A stretch of 64,000 bases of DNA from Uliginosibacterium paludis. Its GTDB lineage: Bacteria; Pseudomonadota; Gammaproteobacteria; Burkholderiales; Rhodocyclaceae. Shown piece after piece: positions 44,789 through 53,634 of the stretch. The notes beneath the pieces were generated by a model. That model was not told where the DNA came from and made no database searches. It worked only from the letters and a program-made list of their open reading frames with translations. The stretch is taken from assembly GCF_039631355.1 (NCBI RefSeq), contig NZ_JBDIVF010000003.1:310001-374000 (forward strand). Reading direction: 5' to 3'. Positions within the stretch are counted from its first letter, which is position 1. Every line of letters begins with the position of its first letter. Made by a program: the position numbers and the translations under genes.

Positions 44789-45727
44789 TCAGAAGCCGTT
44801 TTCGCGATGTGGCGCGACGGCCGCCCTGACGTTCGGTTCGGTCAGTTCCGGCGAGCACAATTCCATGAAGCGCAGCGTGAAACCGCGCAGGTAGTGACCG
44901 CGCCTGACCGCGATCCGCGTCGTGTTGCGGGCAAAGAGATGGGAGGCGTCGATCAGCCGCAGGTCGTGATCCTTGAGCGGATTGAAGGCACCGGGCGCGA
45001 TGATGCCGACGCCGAGTCCCAGCTCCACATACGACTTGATGACATCCGCATCGAGCGCGGACATCACGATATCCGGCGCCAGGCCCGCTTCGGCGAAGGA
45101 TCTGTCGATCTTGCTGCGTCCGGTAAAACCGCTGTGATAGGTGATCAGCGGATGTTCGGCGAGCTGGGCCAGCGTGATCTCGGCGGCTTCGAGCAGGGGA
45201 TGGCCGACCGGCACGACGATCGCATGGTGCCAGTCGTAATATGGAAAGGTGACCAGCTCCGCTTCCGCGTCAACCGCTTCGGTCGCGATGCCGATATCGG
45301 CTTCTCCCGAGATCAGCTGCTGGACGATTTCCTGCGGGCTGCCCTGATGCAGGGCGAGATGCACCTTCGGATACTCCTGCTTGAAGGCTTTCACCACGCC
45401 GGGCAGTGCGTAGCGCGCCTGGGTGTGGGTGGTCACGACCGTGAGCTGGCCCTGGTCGCACTGGGTGAATTGATCGGCGAGCTTCTTGATGTTGCGGGCG
45501 TCCAGCAGCATGCGTTCGACGATCACCACCAGTTCCTTGCCTGGCTCGGTGAGCCCCAGCAGACGCTTGCCGCGGCGGATGAAAAGCTCTACGCCGAGCT
45601 CGTCTTCAAGATCCTTGATGTGTTTCGAGACACCCGGTTGAGAGGTGAAGAGGGCGTTTGCCACCTCGGTAAGGTTGAAGTTCTGCCGTACGGTTTCGCG
45701 GACGATCCGCAATTGCTGGAAGTTCAT
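44789..45727 (-). CDS. cysB: LysR-type regulator of sulfur uptake, CysB/Cbl type
   Basis: CysB-family activator of 312 residues for sulfate assimilation genes, tuned by O-acetylserine or adenosine phosphosulfate in studied members. The helix-turn-helix is at about 1-60 (MNFQQLRIVRETVRQNFNLTEVA; ALFTSQPGVSKHIKDLEDEL), typical of CysB/Cbl rather than general LysR proteins. The effector domain shows THTQARYALPGVVKAFK near 100 and IATEAV near 150. It is the last gene of the cysTWA run, two bases after cysA. cysB and cbl cannot be told apart from sequence alone. Confidence 0.9.
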   Translation of the reverse strand: MNFQQLRIVRETVRQNFNLTEVANALFTSQPGVSKHIKDLEDELGVELFIRRGKRLLGLTEPGKELVVIVERMLLDARNIKKLADQFTQCDQGQLTVVTTHTQARYALPGVVKAFKQEYPKVHLALHQGSPQEIVQQLISGEADIGIATEAVDAEAELVTFPYYDWHHAIVVPVGHPLLEAAEITLAQLAEHPLITYHSGFTGRSKIDRSFAEAGLAPDIVMSALDADVIKSYVELGLGVGIIAPGAFNPLKDHDLRLIDASHLFARNTTRIAVRRGHYLRGFTLRFMELCSPELTEPNVRAAVAPHRENGF

Positions 45728-45729
45728 GT

Positions 45730-46833
45730 TCAGTGCGCTCCTGCGCTGGCCGCAAGTCGTGGCGACGGGTCCGGAAACACGCGCAGCCGGGAAGGCAGCA
45801 GGCGGACTTCGCGGCCGGCCTGCAGCTGGAGCTCGATCAGGCGCTCCAGCGACAACTCCACTTCATGATGCTGCAGACGCTGCTCGGCGTCATGACGTTC
45901 GAGTTCCACGCGCGCGGTGAGTCCCAGCGCCTGGATGCGTGACACGCGGGCGCGCAGCCCGCCTTCCACACTCAGGTCTGTATCGATTTCCAGTTCGTGC
46001 GGTCGCGCAAAGGCGATCACCTGCGCTCCGGCATCGATGCCATGTGTCGTTTGCGAGAAAGCCTGCCGGTCGACTTCCAGCGCCTGCTCGCCAGCACGGC
46101 CGTGGAAGAGATTGACCGCCCCCAGAAAGCCATACACGAAAGGAGTCTGGGGTTCGCGCCAGACTTCTTCCGGCGTGCCGATCTGCTCGACCTTGCCCTG
46201 GTTCATCAACACGATGCGGTCGGCCACTTCCAGTGCTTCCTCCTGGTCATGGGTCACGAAGATGCTGGTGATGTGCAGCTCGTCATGCAGCCTGCGCAGC
46301 CAGCGGCGCAGCTCCTTGCGCACCTTCGCGTCGAGCGCGCCGAAGGGCTCATCCAACAGCAGCACCCGCGGCTCGACAGCAAGGGCCCGGGCCAGTGCGA
46401 TCCGCTGACGCTGGCCGCCGGAGAGCTGGGAAGGAAAACGGTCGGCCAGCCATTCGAGCTGGACCAGCTTCAACAGATCGGTGACCTTGCGGCGGATGAA
46501 CTCTTCGGACGGGCGCTGGTCGCGAGGCTTCACCCGCAGTCCGAAGGCCACGTTGTCGAAGACGCTCATGTGGCGGAAGAGTGCGTAATGCTGGAACACG
46601 AAGCCCACATTGCGATCCCGCACATGGGTGGCTGATGCGTCCTGTCCGTCCAGAATCACATTGCCGCCGTCGGCTGTCTCAAGGCCAGCGATGATCCGCA
46701 GCAGGGTGGTCTTGCCGCAGCCGGACGGGCCGAGCAGGGCGACCAGTTCGCCGCTCGGGAAGTCGAGAGAAACCTGATCGAGTGCGGTGAAACTGCCGAA
46801 GCGTTTCTGGATGTTCCTGACCTGGATGCTCAT
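45730..46833 (-). CDS. cysA: Sulfate/thiosulfate ABC transporter ATP-binding protein
   Basis: ATPase of the sulfate importer, 367 residues. It has Walker A LLGPSGCGKTTLLRIIAGL near 32, the Q-loop in VGFVFQHYALFRHMSVFDNV near 76, signature LSGGQRQRIALARALA near 135, Walker B VLLLDEPFGALDAKV near 155, and H-loop VTHDQEEALEVADRI near 190. The C-terminal 120 residues are the TOBE-like regulatory domain of CysA proteins. It overlaps cysW by four bases (ATGA), and the regulator gene follows two bases later. Confidence 0.97.
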   Translation of the reverse strand: MSIQVRNIQKRFGSFTALDQVSLDFPSGELVALLGPSGCGKTTLLRIIAGLETADGGNVILDGQDASATHVRDRNVGFVFQHYALFRHMSVFDNVAFGLRVKPRDQRPSEEFIRRKVTDLLKLVQLEWLADRFPSQLSGGQRQRIALARALAVEPRVLLLDEPFGALDAKVRKELRRWLRRLHDELHITSIFVTHDQEEALEVADRIVLMNQGKVEQIGTPEEVWREPQTPFVYGFLGAVNLFHGRAGEQALEVDRQAFSQTTHGIDAGAQVIAFARPHELEIDTDLSVEGGLRARVSRIQALGLTARVELERHDAEQRLQHHEVELSLERLIELQLQAGREVRLLPSRLRVFPDPSPRLAASAGAH

Positions 46834-47738
46834 TGCACGGATTCCTTGTTTTGGTCATTGGCGGCAAGGGCGGCGCGCCAGTCGATGAAGCTTTTCAGCA
46901 CGAGGGTGACGAGGGCCAGCAGGGCCAGCAGGGACGCCACCGCAAAGGCGGCCGCAAACTGGTACTCGTTGTAGAGAATCTCGATCTGCAGGGGCAGGGT
47001 GTTGGTGAGGCCGCGGATGTGGCCGGAGACCACGCTCACTGCGCCGAATTCACCCATCGCCCGGGCATTGCTGAGCACCACGCCATAGAGCAGGCCCCAG
47101 CGGATGTTCGGCAGCGTCACATGCCAGAAGGTCTGCCAGCCGCTGGCGCCCAGCACGATGGCGGCTTCTTCCTCATCCTTGCCTTGCGCCTGCATCAGCG
47201 GAATGAGCTCGCGAGCCACAAACGGAAACGTGACGAACACGGTGGCGAGCACGATGCCGGGCACCGCGAACACGATCTTCAGGTCATGTTCGGCCAGCCA
47301 GGGTCCAAGCCAGCCCTGGCTGCCGAAAAGCAGGATGTAGATCAGACCGGCCACGACCGGCGAGACGGAGAAGGGCAGGTCGATCAGGGTGATCAGGAAC
47401 TGCTTGCCGCGGAACTCGAAGCGCGCGATGGCCCAGGCAGCGGAGACGCCGAAAACCAGATTGAGCGGCACCGCAATCACCGCCGCGAGCAGGGTGAGCT
47501 TTACCGCCGAGAGGGCATCGGGCTCGATGATGGCGGCGAGATAGACGTCCCAGCCGCGGCGCAGTGCTTCCACGAAAACCGTGACCAGCGGCAGCAGCAG
47601 GAACGCCGCGAAGAACAGCAGTGAAATGCTCACGATGAGCCACTTCACCGCAGCGCTTTCGCGCGTGGCGGTGTTGTCTTCGTAATGGCGACGGCTCGAG
47701 ACGGCGGCGAGGGCCGGATGAGCAAGGGTGGCAGACAT
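46830..47738 (-). CDS. cysW: Sulfate ABC transporter permease CysW
   Basis: Inner-membrane permease of 302 residues with six predicted helices. It shows the CysW pattern (DVYLAAIIEPDALSAVKLTL; NLVFGVSAAWAIARFEFRGK) and an EAA-type loop with EEEAAIVLGASGWQTFWHV near 195 that docks on CysA. The N-terminal 30 residues are variable. Start and stop overlap cysT (one base) and cysA (four bases), showing tight coupling. Confidence 0.96.
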   Translation of the reverse strand: MSATLAHPALAAVSSRRHYEDNTATRESAAVKWLIVSISLLFFAAFLLLPLVTVFVEALRRGWDVYLAAIIEPDALSAVKLTLLAAVIAVPLNLVFGVSAAWAIARFEFRGKQFLITLIDLPFSVSPVVAGLIYILLFGSQGWLGPWLAEHDLKIVFAVPGIVLATVFVTFPFVARELIPLMQAQGKDEEEAAIVLGASGWQTFWHVTLPNIRWGLLYGVVLSNARAMGEFGAVSVVSGHIRGLTNTLPLQIEILYNEYQFAAAFAVASLLALLALVTLVLKSFIDWRAALAANDQNKESVQ

Positions 47739-48580
47739 CAGGCTTTCCTTCCGATGCGGCGGGCCGACCAGGCCTGCAGGCTGTTGATGACAAAGAGCAG
47801 CACGAAGGAGGCGGCCAGCATGACCGTGGCAATGCCCGTCGCGCCCGAGTAGTCGAACTGCTCCAGCTTGGTGATGATCATCAGCGGCGCGATTTCGGAC
47901 ACCAGCGGAATGTTGCCGGCAATGAAGATCACCGATCCGTATTCGCCGACGGCGCGCGCGAAGGCCAGCGCGAAGCCGGTCAGCAGCGCGGGCAGCAGCG
48001 CCGGGAAGAGCACATGACGGAAAGTCTGCCAGCGCTTTGCTCCGAGACTCGCGGCCGCTTCCTCGAGCTCGACCTCGAGGTCTTCCAGTACCGGCTGCAC
48101 CGTGCGTACGACAAAGGGCAGACCGATGAAAATCAGCGCGATCAGCACGCCCCAGGGCGTGAAGGCGATGCGGATGCCGTGCTCCGCGGCCAGGCTGCCG
48201 ACCCAGCCCTTGGGCGCGTAGATGGCGGTCAGCGCGATACCAGCCACGGCGGTCGGCAGCGCAAAAGGCAGATCGATCAGCGAATCGACCAGCTTGCGGC
48301 CGGGAAATCGGTAGCGCACGAGTGACCAGGCCAGCAGCAGTCCGAAAACCGTGTTGATGGCGGCCGCGACCAGGGACGCGCCGAAGGAAAGCCGGAAGGA
48401 CGCCAGCACGCGCGGCGAACTGACCGAGGCGATGAAATGGTCCCAGCCGCCGCCGGCGGTCTTGATGAAGACGGCTGAAAGCGGGATCAGGACGATCAGC
48501 GAAAGATAGACCAGGGTGTAGCCCAGGGTCAGCCGGAAGCCGGGGAGGACGGCATTGTTCGTGTTCTGTCGGGAGGCCAT
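47738..48580 (-). CDS. cysT: Sulfate ABC transporter permease CysT (CysU)
   Basis: First gene of the sulfate importer operon, 280 residues with six helices. Diagnostic parts are TLGYTLVYLSLIVLIPLSAVF near the start, VFGLLLAWSLVRYRFPGRKL near 85, DLPFALPTAVAGIALTAIY near 106, and the CysA-docking loop ELEEAAASLGAKRWQTFRHV near 175. It pairs with CysW in the membrane. The 226-base region upstream is AT-rich and carries repeated TTGCTTAT-like motifs. Confidence 0.96.
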   Translation of the reverse strand: MASRQNTNNAVLPGFRLTLGYTLVYLSLIVLIPLSAVFIKTAGGGWDHFIASVSSPRVLASFRLSFGASLVAAAINTVFGLLLAWSLVRYRFPGRKLVDSLIDLPFALPTAVAGIALTAIYAPKGWVGSLAAEHGIRIAFTPWGVLIALIFIGLPFVVRTVQPVLEDLEVELEEAAASLGAKRWQTFRHVLFPALLPALLTGFALAFARAVGEYGSVIFIAGNIPLVSEIAPLMIITKLEQFDYSGATGIATVMLAASFVLLFVINSLQAWSARRIGRKA

Positions 48581-48591
48581 GATGCTGTGGG

Positions 48592-48726
48592 GATAAGCGA
48601 TGGCCCAGAGTCTATGTGCAGTGTTTTAGATAAAGAACCAAGAAAAAACGCGTTGCTTATTCTTTTTCTGAGTAAGCGCCGAAGGCGGGCCGATATTCTC
48701 CATACGTCGCCTCGTGATTTGCTTAT
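48592..48726 (-). promoter_or_regulatory. AT-rich cysT upstream region with repeated TTGCTTAT motifs
   Basis: TTGCTTAT occurs at plus 48653-48660 and 48719-48726, 66 bases apart, and the inverse form ATAAGCGA at 48593-48600. Similar TCGCTTAT (44643-44650) and TTGCTAAT (44674-44681) lie upstream of sbp. Recurrence at both sulfur promoters makes them candidate half-sites for the CysB-type regulator. This is inference from recurrence, not from a known consensus. Confidence 0.3.
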
Positions 48727-48806
48727 GCGAACCTGGCTATGGTGCAGATCAAGTCCGGTGTGCAACATGACGTCAACGTGACAGAACCTCCCTGCGTTGA
48801 AGCATC

Positions 48807-49571
48807 ATGTGCCAGCTACTTGGAATGAACTCGTTCAAGCCCGCCCGCCTCAGTTTCTCTCTGGCGGGTTTCATCCGCCGGGGCGGTGATACGGACGAGC
48901 ATGCCGATGGCTGGGGGCTCGCAATGTATGAGGAGCGGCGCTGCCGCCTGACGGTGGATCCACAGCCCTCGGCACGTTCGCCACTGGCCGATCTGGCAGC
49001 GCGCAACGCGATCCACTCGCGCAATGTGATTGCCCACATCCGCAAGGCCACGCAGGGTGACATCAGCCAGCTCAACTGCCATCCCTTCGTGCGCGAGCTC
49101 TGGGGGCGGGAGTGGTCCTTCGCCCACAACGGCAACCTCGACAAGGCCGGGCTCGCCGCGGTGCATTTCCATGTTCCGCGCGGCCAGACCGACAGCGAAT
49201 GGGCTTTCTGCCTGCTGATGGATGCGCTGCAGAGTGCCTTCGGCGAAGTCGAGCCTTCGCTCGCCGACGCTCAGGTGGTGCTGGCCGAGGCCACGCGGCG
49301 CATTGCGCTTTGCGGCACTTTCAACTTCATGCTCTCCAATGGCGAAGTGCTTTTCGTCCATCGCAGCACCGAGCTGCATTTCCTGCAGCGCCGCCATCCC
49401 TTCGGCTGCGCCCGGCTGCTTGATTGCCCGATGGATATCGACTTCTCCCGCGTCAATCATCCGGACGACAGGATGAGCATCATCGCGACCAAACCGCTGA
49501 CCAACGAATGCTGGCAGCCTTTGCCGACCGGTGAACTGGTCGCCTTCCGGGACGGTGCGCGCTCAGCCTGA
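48807..49571 (+). CDS. Class II glutamine amidotransferase (YafJ type)
   Basis: Stand-alone Ntn-type glutaminase of 254 residues. The Met is followed by the catalytic Cys (MCQLLGMNSFKPA), and the glutamine-binding motifs are DGWGLAMYEE near 33, HIRKATQGDIS near 73, and FAHNGNLDKAG near 105. YafJ proteins are cytoplasmic; their acceptor is not known in most bacteria, and no biosynthetic partner lies nearby. The gene is divergent from cysT and overlaps the convergent aapM by nine bases at the 3' end. Confidence 0.9.
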   Translation: MCQLLGMNSFKPARLSFSLAGFIRRGGDTDEHADGWGLAMYEERRCRLTVDPQPSARSPLADLAARNAIHSRNVIAHIRKATQGDISQLNCHPFVRELWGREWSFAHNGNLDKAGLAAVHFHVPRGQTDSEWAFCLLMDALQSAFGEVEPSLADAQVVLAEATRRIALCGTFNFMLSNGEVLFVHRSTELHFLQRRHPFGCARLLDCPMDIDFSRVNHPDDRMSIIATKPLTNECWQPLPTGELVAFRDGARSA

Positions 49572-50573
49572 TGCGGGGCGGGGCTGTTCCAGCTGACGGC
49601 TGGCGCGTGACAGCGCAAAACAGAAGCACCAGTAAATCAGCGCGATGAAAAGATAGGCTTCGAGGTAGAAGCTGCGCCAGTCCGCGTCGCCACCCAGTGC
49701 GATCGACAGGGCGCCGGTGAGCTCATGCAGGCTCACGATCGAGATCAGCGAGCTGTCCTTGAAAATCCCGATGAAGCTGTTGACCAGGGCCGGCAGCGCG
49801 TGGCGCAGCGCCTGCGGCAGCACCACATGGCGCATCGCCTGCCAGCGCGTCAGTCCTATTGCCAGTGCCGCGACATATTGCCCTGGCGGCACGGCTTGCA
49901 GGCCGCCCCGGATCACTTCCGCGAGATAGGCTGCGGCAAAGCCGGCGATGGTCAGAATCACGCGCGGCAGGATGTCCGGCCGCCAGTCCGGCGGCAGCAT
50001 CAAGGGGAACAGGAAGGCCGCCATGAACAGCAGGCTGATGAGTGGTACGCCGCGTACAAGTTCGATATAGAGCGTGGCCGAGAGGCGCAGCATCGGCAGG
50101 CTCGAGCGGCGCGCGAGCGCCAGCAGCACCGCCAGCGGAAAAGCCAGCAGCGTGCCGCCCAGCGACACCAGCAGTGTCAGCGGCAGCCCACCCCAGAGCT
50201 TGGTAGGCACCGCACTCAGGCCGGCGAATCCGCCTGCCATCAGCAGCACGGCGAGCAGCAGCCCCAGCCCGGCGACGCCGGCAAAACCCGGGTTCCGGAA
50301 ACGGGGGCGGCAAGCGGCCGCCAGCAGACCGACGATGATCGCGGTGGCCAGCAGGGGGCGCCATTGCTCCGCATAGGGATAGCGCCCGAAGAAGAGCACG
50401 CGGTGCTTCTCGGCGATCACACCCCAGCATGCGCCGAGGCCGCGTGCGGCGCGGCAGGCTTCGAGATCCGGCGTCCAGACCGCATGCAGCAGGCCCCAAT
50501 TGATCACCGGCCAGAGCAGCAGGGCCACCAGCAGCGACCAGAGCAGCGTACGTTTTCGAGGCATCCGGATCAT
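49563..50573 (-). CDS. aapM: General L-amino acid ABC transporter permease AapM
   Basis: HisM-family permease of 336 residues. It has the long AapM N-terminal region with several helices and a periplasmic insert (RAARGLGACWGVIAEKHRVL), then the conserved permease domain (LPLTLLVSLGGTLLAFPLAV; YIELVRGVPLISLLFMAAF) and the ATPase-docking loop YVAALAIGLTRWQAMRHVVLPQALRHA. The true start 50573 overlaps aapQ by four bases; a longer frame extending upstream is only the shadow of aapQ. An aapP ATPase gene would normally follow, but the convergent amidotransferase gene is there instead. Confidence 0.93.
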   Translation of the reverse strand: MIRMPRKRTLLWSLLVALLLWPVINWGLLHAVWTPDLEACRAARGLGACWGVIAEKHRVLFFGRYPYAEQWRPLLATAIIVGLLAAACRPRFRNPGFAGVAGLGLLLAVLLMAGGFAGLSAVPTKLWGGLPLTLLVSLGGTLLAFPLAVLLALARRSSLPMLRLSATLYIELVRGVPLISLLFMAAFLFPLMLPPDWRPDILPRVILTIAGFAAAYLAEVIRGGLQAVPPGQYVAALAIGLTRWQAMRHVVLPQALRHALPALVNSFIGIFKDSSLISIVSLHELTGALSIALGGDADWRSFYLEAYLFIALIYWCFCFALSRASRQLEQPRPASG

Positions 50574-51547
50574 GCCGTACCCCGCAAGGCGACCAGACGG
50601 TTGTAGAGATTCACCAGCAGTGCGGTGAGCAAGGAGAGCGCAAGATAGACCGCCATCACGATCACGATGCATTCGAAGGCCCGGCCGGTCTGATTCAGCG
50701 AGGTGTTGGCCACCGACACCAGTTCCGGATAACCCACCGCGACCGCCAGCGAGGAGTTCTTGATCAGGTTGAGATACTGGTTGCCCAGCGGAGGCACGAT
50801 TGCCCGCAGGGCAAGCGGGGCGACGACATGACGCAGGACCTGAAAGGGGCGCAGGCCGATGGCCCGCGCTGCGTCGATCTGCCCGCGTGACACCGACTGG
50901 ATGCCGCCGCGCACGATTTCGGCAATGAACACCGCGCTGTAGAAAGTGAGTGCGATCAGGACGGCCAGGAACTCCGGACTCAGCGACCAGCCGCCCGATA
51001 CGCCGAAACCTTCGGCTTCCGGAAAGGACCAGCCGCAGGCCCCTTCCTCGCAGCCCCAGCCGGGCAGAAAGAGGCCGCCTTTGGTGAGCAGGGTGCCGGG
51101 CATGGGCGAGATGGCGGCAGAGGCCTCGGGCAGCAGGCTGGTGAGTGCGAAGTAACACATCAGCAGTTGCAGCAGCAACGGGATGTTGCGCAGGGTTTCG
51201 ACCAGGGTGGTGCAGACGGCGCGCGGCACCGCGTGGCTGGCCAGGCGCCCCAGTCCAATCAGGCTGCCCAGGATGGTGGAGAGCACGATGGCCGGCAGTG
51301 CGACGCGCAGCGTGTTGGCGGTGCCGGTCAGGAAGGCTCGCCAGAGCGGCTGGCCCGAATCATAGGCGAACAGGCTTTCGCCGATTTCGAATCCGGCGGG
51401 GTCGGAGAGAAAATCGAAGCCCGCGCGAATGCCTCGCCCTCGCAGGTTTTCGAGCACGTTGTGGCCGAACCAGAGCAGCAGCGCGAGCACGGCCAGGAGC
51501 AGCACGGCCTGGGGCAGCAGACGGAGGAGTTGCTTGCGAAAAGGCAT
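50570..51547 (-). CDS. aapQ: General L-amino acid ABC transporter permease AapQ
   Basis: HisQ-family permease of 325 residues. It begins with a helix (LLRLLPQAVLLLAVLALLLW), continues ENLRGRGIRAGFDFLSDPAGFEIGES in the family manner, and has an AapQ-specific insert rich in Gly and Trp near 180 (GCEEGACGWSFPEAEGFGV). The docking loop is IDAARAIGLRPFQVLRHVVAP near 237. It pairs with AapM. A terminator-like hairpin lies between aapJ and this gene, fitting higher expression of the binding protein. Confidence 0.94.
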   Translation of the reverse strand: MPFRKQLLRLLPQAVLLLAVLALLLWFGHNVLENLRGRGIRAGFDFLSDPAGFEIGESLFAYDSGQPLWRAFLTGTANTLRVALPAIVLSTILGSLIGLGRLASHAVPRAVCTTLVETLRNIPLLLQLLMCYFALTSLLPEASAAISPMPGTLLTKGGLFLPGWGCEEGACGWSFPEAEGFGVSGGWSLSPEFLAVLIALTFYSAVFIAEIVRGGIQSVSRGQIDAARAIGLRPFQVLRHVVAPLALRAIVPPLGNQYLNLIKNSSLAVAVGYPELVSVANTSLNQTGRAFECIVIVMAVYLALSLLTALLVNLYNRLVALRGTA

Positions 51548-51556
51548 CAGGGATCA

Positions 51557-51580
51557 TGAAAAGGGCCGCCTCAGCGGCCC
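51557..51580 (-). terminator. Terminator-like hairpin between aapJ and aapQ
   Basis: On the minus strand GGGCCGC (plus 51574-51580) and GCGGCCC (plus 51563-51569) pair around a 4-base loop, followed by TTTTCA. Partial termination here would keep the binding protein in excess over the permeases. Confidence 0.7.
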
Positions 51581-51593
51581 GGTGGGATGAGGC

Positions 51594-52628
51594 TCAGCGA
51601 ACCGGCGGGGCAAACAGGATGCCGCCCTTGTTCCACAGATTGTTGAGCCCGCGCGGCAGCTTCAGCACGGAGTCCGGCCCGACGTTGCGGGCGAAGACTT
51701 CCCCGTAGTTGCCGACAGCCTTGATCGAGCGGTAGGCCCATTCCCTGTCGAGCCCGAGCAGCTTGCCGGTGTCTTCCGTCGTGCCGAGCAGGCGCCCGAT
51801 GGCGGGATCCTTGCTCTCGGCGCGGATGCCATCGACGTTGGCCTGGGTGATGCCCTGTTCTTCGGCTTCGATCAGTGCGAAGCCGACCCAGCGCACGATG
51901 GCGAACCATTCGTCGTCACCGCGGCGAACCGCCGGGCCGAGCGGCTCCTTGGAGATCACTTCCGGCAGGATCATGTAGTCGTCCGGATTCTTCGCTTCCT
52001 TGTTGCGGACACCGGCCAGCCCGGATATGTCAGTGGTATAGGCTTGGCAGCGGCCCGAGAAGAAAGCCTTGAACGAGGCTTCAAATCCTTCGAACACGAC
52101 CGGCTTCACTTTCACGCCCACGCTGCGGAAGTAGTCGGCGAGATTTTTCTCGTTGGTGGTGCCGGACTGCACGCAGATCTCCGCGTTCTTCAACTGCTTC
52201 GCGCTGGTGAGCTTGAGTTTCTTCGGCACCAGGAAGCCCTGTCCGTCGTAATAGGTCACGCCGGTGAATGAGAGGCCCAGCGACGCATCGCGATTGAGGG
52301 TCCAGGTCGTGTTGCGCGCAAGGATGTCGACTTCCCCCGCCTGGATGGCAGAGAAGCGCTGCTGCGAGTTGAGCGGCACGAAGCTCACCTTGTTCGCGTC
52401 TCCCAGCACGGCGGCAGCGATGGCGCGGCAGAGGTCCACATCGAAGCCGCTCCACTTGCCCTGACTGTCGGGCAGCGAAAAGCCGGCGACCCCGGTGCTG
52501 ACGCCGCACTGGATATTGCCGCGCTGCTTGATGGCGTCCAGGGTCTTGCCGGCCTGGGCCGGTGGGCAGAAGGCTGCGGCCAGCAGTGCGCCGAGCGGGA
52601 GCAGATGTCGGAAGGTCGGGATCTTCAT
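51594..52628 (-). CDS. aapJ: General L-amino acid-binding periplasmic protein
   Basis: AapJ-type receptor with broad amino acid specificity, 344 residues with a signal peptide ending AQA near residue 26. Family marks are LDAIKQRGNIQCGVSTGVAGFS and WSGFDVDLCRAIAAAVLGD near 60, ILARNTTWTLNRDASLGLSF near 105, and CVQSGTTNEKNLADYF near 160. It heads the aapJQM group. The start is at 52628, with AGGA a few bases upstream. Confidence 0.95.
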   Translation of the reverse strand: MKIPTFRHLLPLGALLAAAFCPPAQAGKTLDAIKQRGNIQCGVSTGVAGFSLPDSQGKWSGFDVDLCRAIAAAVLGDANKVSFVPLNSQQRFSAIQAGEVDILARNTTWTLNRDASLGLSFTGVTYYDGQGFLVPKKLKLTSAKQLKNAEICVQSGTTNEKNLADYFRSVGVKVKPVVFEGFEASFKAFFSGRCQAYTTDISGLAGVRNKEAKNPDDYMILPEVISKEPLGPAVRRGDDEWFAIVRWVGFALIEAEEQGITQANVDGIRAESKDPAIGRLLGTTEDTGKLLGLDREWAYRSIKAVGNYGEVFARNVGPDSVLKLPRGLNNLWNKGGILFAPPVR

Positions 52629-52804
52629 GCAGGACTCCTCGATGGGTGTGAGCCCGGGAAGCGGGCACAAGCCTTCATGCTAACGCCGCGCCCGCCCCGG
52701 ACGGAAGTGATTTGCTCGAGCCTGCGGCAATGCAGGTGGCATCAAGCCGGTCAGGTCTGCCGGAAAACCCGTGGGCGCCTGAAACCGGTTTGCCGGGCTG
52801 GTGT

Positions 52805-53242
52805 TCAGAGTGCCTTGATTTCAAAGAGCGAGCGCAGTGGCGCGGGTTGCTCGATGAGATCGGCAAGCGTGTAGCCGTCCAGCACGGCATACATCGCATT
52901 GAAAGCCTGTTTGAGCACGCCTGCGAGCTTGCAGCGCGGCGTGATGCGGCAGGCGTCATCCGGTCCGAAACATTCCACGATGGGGGTCTTGCCCTCGGCC
53001 TGCCGGATCACGTCTCCCAGACGGATCTCGGACGCAGGCCGGCCCAGGCGGATGCCGCCGCCCTTGCCGCGCACCGATTCGAGCGCGCCGGTCTGGGCCA
53101 GATGGTGGACAACCTTGGTCAGGTGACTGGCCGAGATGCCATAGGCATCCGCGATGCCCTGGATGGTGGCGAGCCGTTCCGGATGGAGTGCCACATACAT
53201 CAGCACGCGCAGCGCGTAGTCGGTAAAGGTGTTGAGTTTCAT
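52805..53242 (-). CDS. nsrR: Rrf2-family nitric oxide sensor repressor NsrR
   Basis: NsrR, an iron-sulfur repressor of 145 residues that loses DNA binding when NO attacks its cluster. The winged helix-turn-helix covers about 1-80 (MKLNTFTDYALRVLMYVALH; YGISASHLTKVVHHL; GKGGGIRLGR). The three cluster cysteines are in ECFGPDDACRITPRCKLAGVL near 92-106, spaced as in NsrR. It is the last gene after norZ and sirB2, overlapping sirB2 by four bases. Two symmetric sites in the norZ promoter are its likely targets, so the operon would be self-regulated. Confidence 0.94.
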   Translation of the reverse strand: MKLNTFTDYALRVLMYVALHPERLATIQGIADAYGISASHLTKVVHHLAQTGALESVRGKGGGIRLGRPASEIRLGDVIRQAEGKTPIVECFGPDDACRITPRCKLAGVLKQAFNAMYAVLDGYTLADLIEQPAPLRSLFEIKAL

Positions 53243-53622
53243 GCGTAGCCCAGACTGGCCGAATGCGTGATGGCGACAGCCACGATGTAGGCAACCGCCA
53301 GCAGGGCGGCCGCGAAGAACGCGGCGGCCCGGCTGCGTGGCAGGCCGGGCCTCAGTGCCTGCCTGCCCAGCAGCACATAGGCGACCAGTGCGAGCACCTT
53401 GGCGGTGATCCAGTTCGCCGAAAAGGGGTATTGCTGCAGGAGGAGCGCCAGCCAGATCGCGGCAGCGAGCAGGATCGTGTCGACGAGGTGCGGCGCAATG
53501 CGTAGCAGCTTCCAGCGCCGCCAGTCGATGCCGGCGAGCTGCAGGCTGCCCCGCAGCGCGAAGAGCGCGATGCTCACGGCCGCACAGCTCATGTGCAGGT
53601 GTTTGACGGCGAGGTAGTCCAG
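53239..53622 (-). CDS. SirB2-family membrane protein, probable CTG start
   Basis: Integral membrane protein of about 127 residues with four helices, SirB family (DUF in most databases; role unknown). The family start pattern is present (DYLAVKHLHMSCAAVSIALFALRG), then LRIAPHLVDTILLAAAIW and FSANWITAKVLALVAYVLLG. No ATG, GTG or TTG lies at the expected place: the frame there reads CTG (53620-53622), seven bases after GGAGA. The next in-frame ATG (53592) would remove the conserved KHLH. A hairpin with four T lies directly upstream. It sits between norZ and nsrR, so it is expressed under NO stress. Confidence 0.72.
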   Translation of the reverse strand: MDYLAVKHLHMSCAAVSIALFALRGSLQLAGIDWRRWKLLRIAPHLVDTILLAAAIWLALLLQQYPFSANWITAKVLALVAYVLLGRQALRPGLPRSRAAAFFAAALLAVAYIVAVAITHSASLGYA

Positions 53623-53634
53623 GGCTTTGTCTCC

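Noticed and set aside
49563..51158. Reading aapM as a 531-residue protein
   Set aside because: The first 195 codons are an out-of-frame shadow of aapQ; homology and the ATGA overlap place the start at 50573.
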